Assembly (NCBI GenBank): GCA_014860355.1
Contig: JACZJV010000158.1
Span: 1-40,029 of the forward strand
From: Burkholderiales bacterium
Lineage (GTDB): Bacteria > Pseudomonadota > Gammaproteobacteria > Burkholderiales > SG8-39
Direction: 5' to 3'
Length of the DNA stretch: 40,029 bases
Of the stretch, positions 11,100 to 18,547 are shown piece after piece; the stretch's first letter is position 1; each line of letters begins with the position of its first letter. The notes beneath the pieces were generated by a model, which had not been told where the DNA came from, made no database searches, and saw only the letters and a program-made list of their open reading frames with translations. The position numbers and the translations under genes were made by a program.

Positions 11100-11425
11100 C
11101 GCGGATCACAAGAAATAAACACTTCTGTCTTGTTTGGCAAGGCGTTCTTTCGCGCTCTCGTCTCACGCCATGCAAGCCTGGCTACGTATTCAACGTTGCC
11201 GAATCGAAACTTTGCGGGACCCTGCAAGAATGCGTTGAGGCACTCTGAGACTGTAATAGCTATAAGGCGACAGATTCGACAGCCAAGTAGCAAATATGCG
11301 ACTTGCGGGCCCAATCATGGCGCTATTATTAGCGGAATGACGACAGCCTATAGAAGATTAAATTAGCGTATCAACGTCAAATACATATATACTATAGCAG
11401 GATACCGACATGCCAGAGGCAAACC
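11100..11425. other. Gene-free, AT-richer spacer before the Fic gene
   Basis: No supported gene. Base composition is noticeably lower in GC than the flanks. Near its right end, TATACT (11388-11393) and TATAGC (11393-11398) are possible -10 boxes for the Fic gene, without convincing -35 boxes. Confidence 0.5.
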
Positions 11426-12931
11426 TTGGAAAAGTCAGTGGCTAGCCGACACGACGAAGTCCTTATCACGCGTGGCGCTCCAGGCAATGAGGCCCGCACG
11501 ATTCAGCGTCGCGCCAAGGCGGGCGAGCTTGCCAGAATCGCAGAGGGCGTCTACTTGGCCGAGCGCGATCCGGAAGCCCAAGCGGCAATCGTTCGCCGCA
11601 ACTGGAGCCGCATTCTAGCCGCGCTAGTACCCGGCGCGGTCATATCGCATCGCAGCGCCTACCACGGTGGCCTGTCAGCGGACGGCAGCATTTATCTGAG
11701 TCACCCAAGCAACTACAACCGCAAGATCGAACTTCCTGGCGTCCGGGCAATTCTGGTGAAGGGATCAGGCCCGTTGCCAGGCGATTCTCCATTTGGTAAC
11801 GAGCAGCTCTACTTCGCATCGCGCCCACGGCAGCTTCTCGAAAATCTCTCGCCCGAGCGTGGCGCCCATGGAAAATCCGCCGGCGCGAAAGCCGTCGAGG
11901 AACGATTGGTGTCGATTCTCAACGCCGGCGGCGAAGACGAACTAATCAAGCTTCGCGATACCGCACGCGAGCTAGGCAAATCCATGGCTCTTCAGAGTGA
12001 GTTCGAGAAGCTCGACAGGCTGATAGGCGCGCTCCTCGCAACGCATACAGCAGGCGTGCTGAAAACCAAAGAGGGAAAACTCGTCGCCAAAGGCACCCCC
12101 GTGGATACCGAGCGCATGGCGCGGTTCGAGATTCTTGCTGCAAAGCTTCGGGTTGAGCCGCTCCCGCATCGTTCAGCAATCGCGGTAAGCGATCCGGCGA
12201 GATCGAATTTTGCATTTCTGGAATCCTACTTTTCCAACTTTGTCGAAGGCACCGAATTTGCCATCGAAGAGGCACGGGACATTGCGCTTAATGGACGCAT
12301 TGTCGAGCAGCGTCCGAAGGACTCGCACGACATACTGGGCGTCTTCACGCTCGCGGTTCAATCGCCCTGGCGCGACACCGTGCCACCGTTTGGGGCCGAC
12401 TTTCCCGCGGAATTAGCCAAGCGTCATGCCGTGATGATGGAGAAGCGCCCCGAATGTACCCCCGGTCACTTCAAAATTGAGCCCAATCGGGCAGGCGGCA
12501 CGTGGTTTGTAGCTCCACAGTTTGTTCGCGGCACGCTGATCGAGGGATCGAGCCTGGCCAGGAGCGTACCGGAAGGCCTGCCGCGCGCGATCTATTACGC
12601 GTTTCTCATATCCGAAGTTCATCCATTCAGCGATGGAAACGGTCGCATTTCAAGAATCGTGACGAATGCCGAACTGTCGCGCACCGGCGATGCACGTATC
12701 ATCATCCCAACGCTATTTCATGAAGAATATGTAGATTGTCAGCGTCAGCTAACGCACCAGAACGATCCTGCTGGTTTCATTCACGCCCTCGCTCTGATGC
12801 AGCGCTGGACCATCGCTTTTGATTTTTCAAACGTCGACGCCTTAATCGAAGCAATCAAGGCGACGAACGCTCTGGAGCATTCGAGAGAGCAATTCAAGTT
12901 AGCGATGCCTGACAATTCTTCCCTAGGTTGA
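11426..12931 (+). CDS. Fic-domain protein with AbiEi-like N-terminal region
   Basis: 501 residues. The Fic core motif HPFSDGNGR is complete at 399-407 (catalytic His399), so transfer of AMP or another nucleotide moiety to a target protein is expected. The inhibitory motif S-x-x-x-E-G (SNFVEG, 270-275) lies about 125 residues upstream in the same chain, as in class II Fic proteins that carry their own inhibitory helix. Residues 10-140 (TIQRRAKAGELARIAEGVYL, then VISHRSAYHGG) resemble the winged-helix AbiEi-type antitoxin N-terminus found in type IV systems. Thus a regulator-like domain, a linker and a self-inhibited Fic domain are joined in one polypeptide. Start: TTG 11426 has AGAGG six bases upstream; GTG 11438 is the alternative. 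No separate antitoxin gene is adjacent. Neighbours are toxin-antitoxin remnants, suggesting a mobile or defence island. Target unknown. Confidence 0.88.
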   Translation: MEKSVASRHDEVLITRGAPGNEARTIQRRAKAGELARIAEGVYLAERDPEAQAAIVRRNWSRILAALVPGAVISHRSAYHGGLSADGSIYLSHPSNYNRKIELPGVRAILVKGSGPLPGDSPFGNEQLYFASRPRQLLENLSPERGAHGKSAGAKAVEERLVSILNAGGEDELIKLRDTARELGKSMALQSEFEKLDRLIGALLATHTAGVLKTKEGKLVAKGTPVDTERMARFEILAAKLRVEPLPHRSAIAVSDPARSNFAFLESYFSNFVEGTEFAIEEARDIALNGRIVEQRPKDSHDILGVFTLAVQSPWRDTVPPFGADFPAELAKRHAVMMEKRPECTPGHFKIEPNRAGGTWFVAPQFVRGTLIEGSSLARSVPEGLPRAIYYAFLISEVHPFSDGNGRISRIVTNAELSRTGDARIIIPTLFHEEYVDCQRQLTHQNDPAGFIHALALMQRWTIAFDFSNVDALIEAIKATNALEHSREQFKLAMPDNSSLG

Positions 12932-13216
12932 TCGGCCAGGGCGATTTCTGATGCCGCCCGACAACTTCACGCCTATCTTTCGCCAAGCGCTTGAGGGTGC
13001 CTCGCGCTGATCAATCCAGTCGCTGTCGGCGGGATCCCACTGATTTTCCGGGGATTCGCCCGTCGTACCCCGCTTACCTTGGATATTTCTGCCGCCACCA
13101 CGGTTATCGTGGTCACGCCGAATAGGCCGACCACGACTCAACCACGACCTGGCCGCGTGCAAATTGGCGCCCGGCAAGCTAGACTGTTGAAGTTCTTTAA
13201 GTATAGGGTTCGTACC
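12932..13216. other. Spacer between Fic gene and antitoxin
   Basis: No gene is supported. A minus-strand frame of 84 codons (12923-13177) matches nothing I recognise and lacks a ribosome site. The sequence may be remnant DNA. Confidence 0.4.
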
Positions 13217-13441
13217 ATGTCACTGCCGAACGAAGCTTTGGAAGCGGAGCTGCTTTGCCTACCGTCGGTAGAGCGCGCTCGACTCCTGGATCGAGTGGTT
13301 GCCAACCTCGACGCAGACAGAGCGCGAGACGAGGCCTGGGATCAGCTCGCCGCCGCGCGGGATACAGAGATCGAAAGTGGCGCGTCGGCTCCGGTATTGG
13401 GTCCCGAAGCAGTCGAACGGATTCGATCCGAACTCCTTTGA
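13217..13441 (+). CDS. Addiction-module antitoxin, ParD-like component
   Basis: 74 residues starting at ATG 13217: an Ala/Leu/Glu-rich helical protein (LPNEALEAELLCLPSVERAR, LLDRVVANLDAD) ending ERIRSELL. This fits the short family of putative addiction-module components usually encoded directly before a RelE/ParE toxin. Its TGA stop overlaps the TTG start of the toxin frame (13438-13441), the coupled arrangement expected of such pairs. It should bind and neutralise the toxin and autoregulate the operon. The partner is frameshifted here, so the antitoxin may be a solitary survivor. The assignment rests on size, composition and context. Confidence 0.75.
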   Translation: MSLPNEALEAELLCLPSVERARLLDRVVANLDADRARDEAWDQLAAARDTEIESGASAPVLGPEAVERIRSELL

Positions 13442-13730
13442 GCTACACCCTCCACCGAGCTGCGGAACGGGACCTCACTGACGCAGTTCGCTTCTATCGG
13501 CAAGAGGCCGGCCGTGCCGTCGCAGGCCGTCTCCTGGACGAGTTCGAGCGGGTAGCCAAGCTCCTGACCGAGAATCCCGGCCTCGGCCGCCTACCGGCGA
13601 GCAAAGGCGCTGGTTCCCACTACATGGCTTTCCATACTCCGTCATCTATCGCCCACTCGATATTGAAGTACGGATCCTGGTTGTTCGCCACCAGAACCGT
13701 GATCCCGAACACGGCGAACACCGACGTTGA
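13438..13730 (+). pseudogene. RelE/ParE-family toxin, frameshifted
   Basis: Starts with TTG at 13438 overlapping the antitoxin stop and reads SYTLHRAAERDLTDAVRFYR, then LLDEFERVAKLLTENPGLG, a good ParE N-terminal half. At about 13588 the family similarity jumps to another frame, continuing PTGEQRRWFPLHGFPYSVIY and RPLDIEVRILVVRHQNRDPE to a TGA at 13728-13730. Restoring one missing base between GLG and PT (expected GLG-x-PT) reunites both halves into a full-length toxin of about 97 residues. Without it the protein lacks the C-terminal catalytic/gyrase-binding strands. Either a genuine inactivating single-base deletion or a sequencing error. Confidence 0.85.
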
Positions 13731-13903
13731 CCGGGCCGAAAGCAGGAAGGTAGGTTGACCTGAGCGAAAGAAATCCCACGGTCACAGGACGACGTCATCC
13801 AAGTGCTGCAAGCGCTCGATTCTCGCGGGCCGACAGCTGAGGGCTGATCGGCCGCATTGGCCGTACTACTTGTGCTCGACCATACGAGAAGAGTTCGCTC
13901 CGA

Positions 13904-15352
13904 ATGTCCAAAGAAGTCAACGTCACCCCGCAGCGCGCCCTCGTCGCTGCCGTACAACTGCCGACGGTAAGCGACGCAGAGCTTGAGGCGTCGTTGGACG
14001 AATTGCGTGAATTGGCCAAGACGCTGGGCTTCGAGGTGGTGGCCACGTTCGCGCAAAAGCGCGCCAATTTTGATTCAGCGGCCTATCTGGGCGCCGGCAA
14101 GCGCGAGGAGGTGCGGCGCTTTGTGCATGGTGAGGCGGATCAATCGGGCGATGCGCCGCAGGACGCGCCTGCCTCAGCAAAGCGCGCGGGAACAAGCGCC
14201 GAACGACGCATCGCACGCCACGGCGTGGTCGCAGCGCGTGAAGCAGCAAAGGCTCTGGCCGGCACCGACGCCCGCCGGGCCGCTTTCGTGCTGGTGGACC
14301 ACGAGATTTCGCCGTCGCAGGCGCGCAACCTCGAAAACGAGATCGGCTGCGAGGTGATGGACCGTACCATGGTGATTCTCGAAATCTTTCACCGTCACGC
14401 ACGCTCTAACGCGGCGCGCGCGCAGGTCGAGATCGCGCGCTTGCGTTACCTCGCGCCACGTTTGCGCGAGGCGGCCAAGCTTGCCGGGCCGCAAGGGCGG
14501 CAACGCAGTGGCATTGGCGGGCGCGGTGCCGGTGAAGGCGCCGGTGAGGCAGACCGCGCCAAGATCCGCGACCGCATCGCAGAATTGAAGGAGGAGATCA
14601 TTGCACTCGACCTCGAACGCCAAGTGCAGCGTGCGCGGCGCCGGGAAAGCAGGGGCGTGGCGCGCGTAGCGCTGATCGGCTACACGAACGCGGGAAAGTC
14701 CACCCTGATGCGCGCGCTGACGGGGAGCGAGGTGCTGGTCGCCGACAAGCTGTTCGCGACGCTCGACACCACCGTGCGTGCGCTGGTGCCCGAGGCAGTG
14801 CCGCGCGTGCTGGTGAGCGACACGGTGGGCTTCATCAAGAACCTGCCGCACGATCTTGTCGCCTCGTTCAAGTCAACGCTCGAAGAAGCAGCCGAGGCGT
14901 CGTTGCTGCTGCATGTGATCGACGCCAGTGACCCTGGATTTGAACGCCAGATCGAGGTGACTGAGAAAGTCCTTGAGGAAATCGATGCGGGCAAGGTGCC
15001 GCGCTTGCGCGTGTTCAACAAGATCGACCAGGTCGGCGATGCCAGGGCACAGGCAGAACGCGGGAAGGCAATGCATGCACGTTTCCCCAAGTGCATCGTA
15101 ATGAGCGCGGTTGACAAGGATGACACTGCCAAACTGTATAAGGCAATCCGTGCGTTTTTTGGCCGGCGTCTGGTCAAGGCCGAGTTGTTCCTGCCATGGT
15201 CGGCACAGCAGCTGCGCGGCGAGTTGTTCGAAATTTGCGAGGTTCTGGAGGAGCGCGCCGACGAGGCCGGGGCGTTCTTCCGCGTGCGAGGCGAGCGCAA
15301 AGACATTGATGGACTGCGCGAGCGAATCGGACAGGCGCAAGGGATTCGGTAG
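13904..15352 (+). CDS. hflX: HflX-family GTPase with extra N-terminal insertion
   Basis: 482 residues, longer than usual HflX (about 380-430). HflX is a ribosome-associated GTPase that helps split stalled or stressed 70S ribosomes. The HflX domain shows YLGAGKREEV, VDHEISPSQARNLE and VMDRTMVILEIFHRHARS. The GTPase domain has G1 GYTNAGKST at 259-267, the DTVGFI G3 motif at 306 and NKID at 372. The GIGGRGAGEG linker replaces the usual GPGET-type sequence. About 45-50 extra residues rich in Ala/Asp/Arg (near 77-125) interrupt the N-terminal domain between GAGK and VDHE, making this a divergent paralogue. It is not next to hfq, the usual partner, and sits among toxin-antitoxin remnants, so it may be a second copy acquired horizontally. 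Start ATG 13904 has no strong ribosome site. Confidence 0.92.
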   Translation: MSKEVNVTPQRALVAAVQLPTVSDAELEASLDELRELAKTLGFEVVATFAQKRANFDSAAYLGAGKREEVRRFVHGEADQSGDAPQDAPASAKRAGTSAERRIARHGVVAAREAAKALAGTDARRAAFVLVDHEISPSQARNLENEIGCEVMDRTMVILEIFHRHARSNAARAQVEIARLRYLAPRLREAAKLAGPQGRQRSGIGGRGAGEGAGEADRAKIRDRIAELKEEIIALDLERQVQRARRRESRGVARVALIGYTNAGKSTLMRALTGSEVLVADKLFATLDTTVRALVPEAVPRVLVSDTVGFIKNLPHDLVASFKSTLEEAAEASLLLHVIDASDPGFERQIEVTEKVLEEIDAGKVPRLRVFNKIDQVGDARAQAERGKAMHARFPKCIVMSAVDKDDTAKLYKAIRAFFGRRLVKAELFLPWSAQQLRGELFEICEVLEERADEAGAFFRVRGERKDIDGLRERIGQAQGIR

Positions 15353-15358
15353 TAGGGT

Positions 15359-15448
15359 ATGTCCCGTCGGAGCAGAAGGAAAACGTTGAATGAGCGGTTC
15401 CTGCGCGTGGAACTTGAGTTTCTTCGTCGGATGCAATACGAAAAATGA
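15359..15448 (+). CDS. Possible 29-residue basic ORF coupled to the next gene
   Basis: ATG 15359 six bases after hflX, reading MSRRSRRKTLNERFLRVELE and ending FLRRMQYEK. Its TGA overlaps the next ATG as ATGA (15445-15448), an arrangement typical of translational coupling. Strongly basic, no domain recognised. Could be chance. Confidence 0.35.
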   Translation: MSRRSRRKTLNERFLRVELEFLRRMQYEK

Positions 15449-15708
15449 CTGAACCAGACCAATTCCCAAAGCATTCGCCACTCGCGCAATCGATAACGCG
15501 GGATGGAAAGACTGTGTCGGTAGAAATCTACGAAGACGGCGAGGGCGGCTGGCTCTTGGAGGTCGTCGACGAATACGTTCGCGAGGAAAAGGAAGTCGTC
15601 CTGAATAGCGGTGAGATGTTGATCGCCTGGATCTACATTTACAACCGTCCGACCGGAGCCCTCGAGGAAATCAGCTCGGGAGACTTCCTGCGCGTGAACG
15701 ATATCTGA
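15445..15708 (+). CDS. Hypothetical protein, 87 residues
   Basis: Small acidic protein beginning MTEPDQFPKHSPLAQSITRD with a central VSVEIYEDGEGGWLLEVVDE. The mix of Val/Ile/Tyr/Trp with charged residues suggests a small beta-rich fold. No signal peptide, membrane segment or known motif is seen. The start overlaps the stop of a 29-codon ORF (ATGA) and follows hflX by 92 bases, so it is probably co-transcribed with it. The function is unknown; it may be accessory to the divergent HflX or simply island cargo. Coding composition (charged, no low-complexity shadow pattern) supports a real gene. Confidence 0.6.
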   Translation: MTEPDQFPKHSPLAQSITRDGKTVSVEIYEDGEGGWLLEVVDEYVREEKEVVLNSGEMLIAWIYIYNRPTGALEEISSGDFLRVNDI

Positions 15709-15872
15709 GTAAGGAACGCGCCAGACAGGAAACAAGCTTTGCTGTGCCTGCAGCTGAAGCCAGGCGCTGCGCGTCCGCCAGTCGGGGCGCCCGGTGGCCC
15801 GACGCGATGATGTCCTTGCTTGCAGTCATCAGACTGGCTTCGCGCCAGTGAGCAAGTACGCCATTGGAACCA

Positions 15873-15895
15873 GGGGCCGGGGAAACCCGGGCCCC
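15873..15895. terminator. GC-rich hairpin, possible terminator
   Basis: GGGGCCGGG pairs with CCCGGGCCCC across a GAAA loop with one bulged G. There is no clear T-run on either strand (CGTCAATTCT follows). It resembles the terminator after tRNA-Arg in loop and order of pairs, and separates the hflX region from the minus-strand gene at 15907. Confidence 0.45.
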
Positions 15896-15906
15896 CGTCA
15901 ATTCTG

Positions 15907-16167
15907 CTACAGCGCGCCAATCCCGGCGCTGACCTCGCTGGAGGACACGGAGCGCGGCCGGCTAGCCGACAGCTTGCGTCGCGCGCCGGCGCAGAAGAAC
16001 AGCACCGCGACGATGAAGTAAAAACATGATGCCGCCCACGCATAGTTGACCACGGCGAGGTCATCGGCGCCGAAGCCGCACAATAGTTCCACCGCGGCGA
16101 CGACGAGGAACGAAGCCGCGGCCTCAAGGTCGGAGGCCTGCATATTGGCGATTCTGGCGAAATACAT
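15907..16167 (-). CDS. Small two-helix membrane protein, hypothetical
   Basis: 86 residues from ATG 16167, which has AGGGAGCGGG just upstream; the frame is open further up but that part looks like non-coding sequence. Two hydrophobic segments are visible, AAASFLVVAAVELLCGFGA and, after a short polar turn, AWAASCFYFIVAVLFFCAGA, followed by a basic Arg/Ser-rich tail, so both ends are probably cytoplasmic. No family recognised. Divergent from the sigma-54-controlled HD gene; the palindrome at 16245-16257 lies upstream of both. Confidence 0.5.
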   Translation of the reverse strand: MYFARIANMQASDLEAAASFLVVAAVELLCGFGADDLAVVNYAWAASCFYFIVAVLFFCAGARRKLSASRPRSVSSSEVSAGIGAL

Positions 16168-16244
16168 TCCCGCTCCCTGCACTTTGCGCCGTGGATCCAT
16201 CCACGAAGAAGCGCACTTTAGTATTTCGTCGTGCGAAATGCAGT

Positions 16245-16388
16245 GGGGAATAACCCCCGTTTGCATCCTTCTGGCACCTTAACTTGCGCGCCGCCCGCAA
16301 TCGGATCCGACGACCAGCGCCAATCCAGGACCGGTTGGTGCGCCGGATTCAACTGGGGGATTACCCAGAATTGGCGGGGAATTTCCCC
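16245..16388. promoter_or_regulatory. Three related palindromes, putative enhancer-binding sites
   Basis: Three copies of a GGGG-AT-rich-CCCC element: GGGGAATAACCCC (16245-16257), GGGGGATTACCC (16355-16366) and GGGGAATTTCCCC (16376-16388). The last two start 21 bases apart, two helical turns, and lie about 100-120 bases upstream of a sigma-54 promoter. Position, symmetry and phasing fit upstream activating sequences for a dimeric enhancer-binding protein. The protein is not identified in the window. Confidence 0.55.
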
Positions 16389-16473
16389 AACAAACGCGGG
16401 CACCGCATCTTTTTCGTTTGCATACGGCGCAAACTTGTTTAGCGAAGTCAGCAGCTTACCGAAAGCGTTGAAT

Positions 16474-16489
16474 TGGCACGAAATTTGCA
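16474..16489 (+). promoter_or_regulatory. Sigma-54 (-24/-12) promoter
   Basis: TGGCACG, four bases (AAAT), then TTGCA: an essentially perfect match to the known sigma-54 consensus with correct spacing. It lies 57 bases before the ATG of the HD-domain gene at 16547, predicting a start near 16500. Confidence 0.85.
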
Positions 16490-16546
16490 CGGCAATCCGG
16501 TGCAGAACGGGATCCCGATACGGACCGTGTCACCAGAGGAGGCGGG

Positions 16547-17476
16547 ATGAACGCGGCAAGCAACGAACTCGACGTCGCGAAGACGGTGAAGACCACGGAC
16601 GCGGCAGCGGTCGAAGCCGAGGTGAATCTGATATTCCTCGACCTCTATCCGGACGCGAGCACCGACGCGCTCAAGCTCGCTTTCCACGACGCCATGTCCC
16701 TGTATCGGGGCGAGATTGCCGGCGTCCGCGCCTGCGACACGGCTTACCACGATATCCAGCACACGCTGGACGTGACGCTCACCATGGCGCGGCTGATGGA
16801 CGGCTGCGAGCGCAGCCGCCTGTCCAGGGAACTGATCACCGAGCGCGATTTCCGCCTCGGCGTGATCACTGCGCTGTTTCACGACATCGGCTACCTGCGG
16901 CGCGACGACGACGCGCCTCGGGTTGTCAACGGCGCCGAATTCACCAAGATCCATGTATCGCGCGGCGCGGAGTTCCTGCGCGAATATCTTCCGCTGCTGG
17001 GCATGTCTGACATGGCGGAGATCGCCGCCTCCCTGATCCACTTCACCGGATTCGAGAAGCCGATTGCATCGATCAGCGTGCCCGGGCAGGTCTACAGGGT
17101 GCTCGGCAACCTGCTCGGAACCGCCGACCTCATCGCCCAGATGGCAGACCGCTGCTATCTGGAAAAATGCCGAGACCGGCTCTATCCCGAATTCGTCGCC
17201 GGTGGGCTGGCAAGACAGCGCCAGCCCAGTGGCGAGGATAAAGTAGTGTTCGAATCGGGAGAGGATCTGGTGCGCAAGACTCCCGCGTTCTATGCGGGTA
17301 CCAAGCGCCGGCTGCAGGAGGAATTGGGCGGTGCCTACCGCTATGCCGAAACGCATTTCCGCGGGCAGAACCTCTACCTCGAGGAGCTGCACAAGAATAT
17401 TCGATTTGCGCAGGCGCTTGCGAGCGCTCCGGACATGTCGGCATTGCGCCGCCTTCCGCCCGGCACGGTCAATTGA
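16547..17476 (+). CDS. HD-domain metal-dependent phosphohydrolase
   Basis: 309 residues; ATG 16547 has GAGGAGGCGGG upstream. The HD superfamily signature is spread as expected: His68 and His72 in YHDIQHTLDV, the His112-Asp113 doublet in FHDIGYL, a further His in KIHVSRGAEFL, one in SLIHFTGF, and the closing Asp in GTADLIAQMAD. These should bind one or two metals and hydrolyse a phosphate ester; the substrate cannot be read from sequence. There is no HD-GYP hallmark, no receiver domain and no membrane segment, so a soluble cytoplasmic enzyme is likely. A sigma-54 promoter with three upstream palindromes controls it, unlike most nucleotide-metabolism HD enzymes. It is followed by tatA-tatB after 237 bases, possibly the same transcript. 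Confidence 0.85.
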   Translation: MNAASNELDVAKTVKTTDAAAVEAEVNLIFLDLYPDASTDALKLAFHDAMSLYRGEIAGVRACDTAYHDIQHTLDVTLTMARLMDGCERSRLSRELITERDFRLGVITALFHDIGYLRRDDDAPRVVNGAEFTKIHVSRGAEFLREYLPLLGMSDMAEIAASLIHFTGFEKPIASISVPGQVYRVLGNLLGTADLIAQMADRCYLEKCRDRLYPEFVAGGLARQRQPSGEDKVVFESGEDLVRKTPAFYAGTKRRLQEELGGAYRYAETHFRGQNLYLEELHKNIRFAQALASAPDMSALRRLPPGTVN

Positions 17477-17637
17477 TTCACTGTCGAGGCGGCTGCGGCG
17501 ACGCGGGCGCCGGTTTCGTGCAAGTGGAGATGGGGGTGGTAATAACTATTTCCATGCGTAGTGCAGGGTAACGCTGTATGGACTGGCCCGGTGGCCAGAC
17601 AGAGAATGGCCCTGCTGCTGGACGCGAGGTCTTGCCA

Positions 17638-17665
17638 GGCGGACGGGTTCCGCCGTCGGGACGGC
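17638..17665 (+). other. Two overlapping hairpins upstream of tatA
   Basis: GGCGGA(17638-17643)/TCCGCC(17649-17654) and GCCGT(17652-17656)/ACGGC(17661-17665) share bases 17652-17654, so only one can form fully at a time. A TTTTTT run follows at 17695-17700 just before the tatA ribosome site. Possible attenuator-like leader; no known riboswitch class recognised. Confidence 0.3.
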
Positions 17666-17713
17666 GTGCATCGAAGCAGCCCACCCGGGGACAATTTTTT
17701 AAGGAGCAGGAAA

Positions 17714-17956
17714 ATGGGTTCATTCAGTATCTGGCACTGGCTGATCGTGCTCGCGATAATCATGCTGGTATTCGGCACCAAGAAGCTGCGCACCTTCGGC
17801 GCAGACCTGGGCGGGGCGGTGCAGGGATTCAAACAGGGCGTGAAAGAGGCTTCCTCCGATGAGATCGACGATGCCGCCGGCGCAGCGTCCACCGAAAACG
17901 GCATGCTTATCGAGGGCGTGGTCACCAGGAAGACCAAGGCCGCGGCTACGCGCTAG
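17714..17956 (+). CDS. tatA: Twin-arginine translocase subunit TatA
   Basis: 80 residues; ATG 17714 follows AAGGAGCAGGAAA. The N-terminal membrane helix ([18 protein letters not shown]), the FG hinge with basic KKLR and the amphipathic helix ([18 protein letters not shown]) are diagnostic of TatA, which forms the pore-like oligomer for export of folded proteins across the inner membrane. The C-terminal tail is short and Ala/Lys rich. tatB follows after nine bases, but no tatC exists in the window. Confidence 0.95.
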   Translation: MGSFSIWHWLIVLAIIMLVFGTKKLRTFGADLGGAVQGFKQGVKEASSDEIDDAAGAASTENGMLIEGVVTRKTKAAATR

Positions 17957-17965
17957 GGATCGCAG

Positions 17966-18547
17966 GTGTTCGACATCGGCTTTTCCGAAATGATGCTTGT
18001 GGGCATCGTAGCGCTCGTGGTGATCGGGCCGGAGCGCATGCCCGGGGTTGCGCGCACGGCCGGGGCGCTGTTTGGCCGGGCGCAGCGCTATGTCGGTGAA
18101 CTGAAGGCCGACATCCAGAAGCAGGTGGACCTGGAGGAGCTGAAAAACATCAAGTCCACTTTTGATGACGCGGCAAGATCGTTCGAGCAGTCGGTAATCC
18201 AGGCGCAAGAGCAGCTCGATGCCAGCGCTCGCTCGTTGAACCCGGGCGTTGCCGCGCAGGCGCCAACACCGGTCGATCCTTCCTCTATTGCGCAATCCGG
18301 CGACATAGGCGAGGCCAGCGCGGCATTGCCCTGCGAGGACGCCGAGGAGCTGGTACAGATTCCGGTAACCGTCAGCCTGATGCACAGCGAAGTGGATCCG
18401 GAAGAACTCCGGCGCATAGAAGCCACTTTTTACCAGGCACCCGAGCCGGCAGCCGCCGCCGACGAAACACAAGACACTACTGTGCAAATGGATTTCTGGC
18501 TGGGCGCCACGCCAGTCCACGGTCCGTCCGCCGCGCCCGGGGCGTGA
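17966..18547 (+). CDS. tatB: Twin-arginine translocase subunit TatB
   Basis: 193 residues from GTG 17966. The start MFDIGFSEMMLVGIVALVVI, followed by GPERMP (GPERLP-type signature) and an amphipathic helix containing FGRAQRYV, identifies TatB, which with TatC forms the twin-arginine signal receptor. A long coiled, charged stretch (ADIQKQVDLEELKNIKSTFD) follows, then a variable acidic tail with no recognised domain. The gene sits directly after tatA; in the usual order tatC would follow, but instead there are 243 bases of spacer and a secretion ATPase. The TatC used must be encoded elsewhere. Confidence 0.93.
   Translation: MFDIGFSEMMLVGIVALVVIGPERMPGVARTAGALFGRAQRYVGELKADIQKQVDLEELKNIKSTFDDAARSFEQSVIQAQEQLDASARSLNPGVAAQAPTPVDPSSIAQSGDIGEASAALPCEDAEELVQIPVTVSLMHSEVDPEELRRIEATFYQAPEPAAAADETQDTTVQMDFWLGATPVHGPSAAPGA

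Noticed and set aside
11130-11366. 78-codon plus-strand frame in the AT-richer spacer
   Set aside because: No ribosome site, no motif, and partly antisense to the decayed HicA region.
16271-16287. Additional sigma-54 promoter (TGGCAC ... TTGC)
   Set aside because: The spacer is one base too long, and the better site at 16474 lies closer to the gene.
17638-17665. Guanidine-II (mini-ykkC) riboswitch
   Set aside because: Two small hairpins are present, but the required ACGR loops and stem spacing do not match and the downstream gene is tatA.
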